Positions 13,679 through 14,048 of a stretch of DNA of 14,048 nucleotides are shown piece after piece. The notes beneath the pieces are model-generated. The model saw only the letters and a program-made list of their open reading frames with translations. It was not told the DNA's origin and did not search any database. The stretch's first letter is position 1. Every line of letters begins with the position of its first letter. Origin of the DNA: JAFDVL01 sp043775925 (GTDB lineage: Bacteria; Acidobacteriota; Blastocatellia; RBC074); contig JAYVRW010000303.1 of assembly GCA_043775925.1 (NCBI GenBank), positions 1 through 14,048 on the forward strand, read 5' to 3'. A program made the position numbers and the translations under genes.

Positions 13679-14048
13679 GGTGCATCGGTTGCAGCCGGTT
13701 TTGCAAATGAGTAGGCGTCATTTGGGACTGCAACCCGAACGCTGCGGCGCCCAAGTGGCGGACTTACTGGAGGCGAGCGAGGGCGGAGCAACTTTGAGTC
13801 TTGATGCGACGGAAAGACTTTTGCAAAGACCTGTCAACGAAGAGAAACAAAAGGAAAAATATAGCGGCAAGCGGAAAACGCATACGGACAAAAACCTGTT
13901 ACTGGTCAACGAGAATACGAAGAAAGTAGTCTATTTAAGTGAAATGGTGGCAGGCAAAATGCACGATAAAAAGTTAGCCGACCAGAGTAAAATCAGCTAT
14001 CCGAACAATGCCAGTTTGACGCAGGATACCGGCTTTCAAGGCTATCAC
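13677..14048 (+). mobile_element. IS5-type transposase, truncated at its 5' end and open at the window edge
   Basis: In one frame (codon starts divisible by 3) it reads VHRLQPVLQMS..., LGLQPER, LSLDATERLLQRP (first catalytic Asp, DATER), QKEKYSGKRKTHTDKN, LSEMVAGKMHDKKLADQ, LTQDTGFQGY (second Asp, D-T-G-F-Q-G). This is the order of the DDE_Tnp_4 domain of IS5-like elements. The family's N-terminal ~100 residues (helix-turn-helix region) and the left terminal inverted repeat are missing: homology begins at V-H-R-L, exactly where the MFS homology of the other strand ends. An ATG at 13707 could start an internal product but not a full transposase. The 3' end and right inverted repeat lie outside the window. 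Confidence 0.8.

Overview
The window looks like chromosomal DNA of a mid-GC, Gram-negative-type bacterium. The style of the secreted small proteins, the moxR/DUF58/BatA set and a rhodanese with a Y-C-S-x-P-D-E-A-T-S active site suggest an Acidobacteriota member, perhaps Blastocatellia. That placement is inferred from family resemblance; there is no rRNA or tRNA here to confirm it.

Layout on the + strand. (1) 2-574 is the 3' end of an ABC importer permease (nucleoside/simple-sugar type). (2) 702-1712 is a MoxR AAA+ ATPase. Its usual partners, a DUF58 protein (7797-8759) and a BatA-like VWA membrane protein (9441-11480), lie about 6 kb downstream. (3) The space between is filled by a compact five-gene same-strand cassette (2012-7522), preceded by two overlapping large inverted repeats (1770-1855). 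The cassette encodes an acidic-head/cationic-body protein, an HEIGH metallopeptidase-like protein, a 470-residue unknown with a cysteine cluster, a protein with a JAB/MPN-like HxH...SxxD pattern, and an HEMAH...E metallopeptidase. The last two are otherwise different but begin with the same roughly 15-residue peptide (xERxxFEREMxDLG), which looks like a sorting or recognition tag. I recognise no complete described system here; this is the best candidate for something new in the window.

(4) After the BatA-like gene come two exported proteins. One is built of three tandem ~50-residue repeats (11518-12096). The other is a rhodanese (12104-12589) whose frame is crossed by one UGA exactly in the active-site loop, where relatives as I recall them carry cysteine. 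A small hairpin sits 21 nt behind the UGA, as in bacterial SECIS elements, so it is a candidate selenoprotein. A terminator-like hairpin follows.

(5) The right end (12630-14048) is decayed. On the minus strand are a GH43 beta-xylosidase with nearly all of its catalytic domain deleted and the C-terminal part of an MFS sugar-acid-type transporter. The transporter fragment abuts, at about 13676, a 5'-truncated IS5-type transposase on the plus strand that runs out of the window. This is the scar of a deletion or rearrangement in a carbohydrate-use locus.

No rRNA, tRNA or CRISPR array was found.
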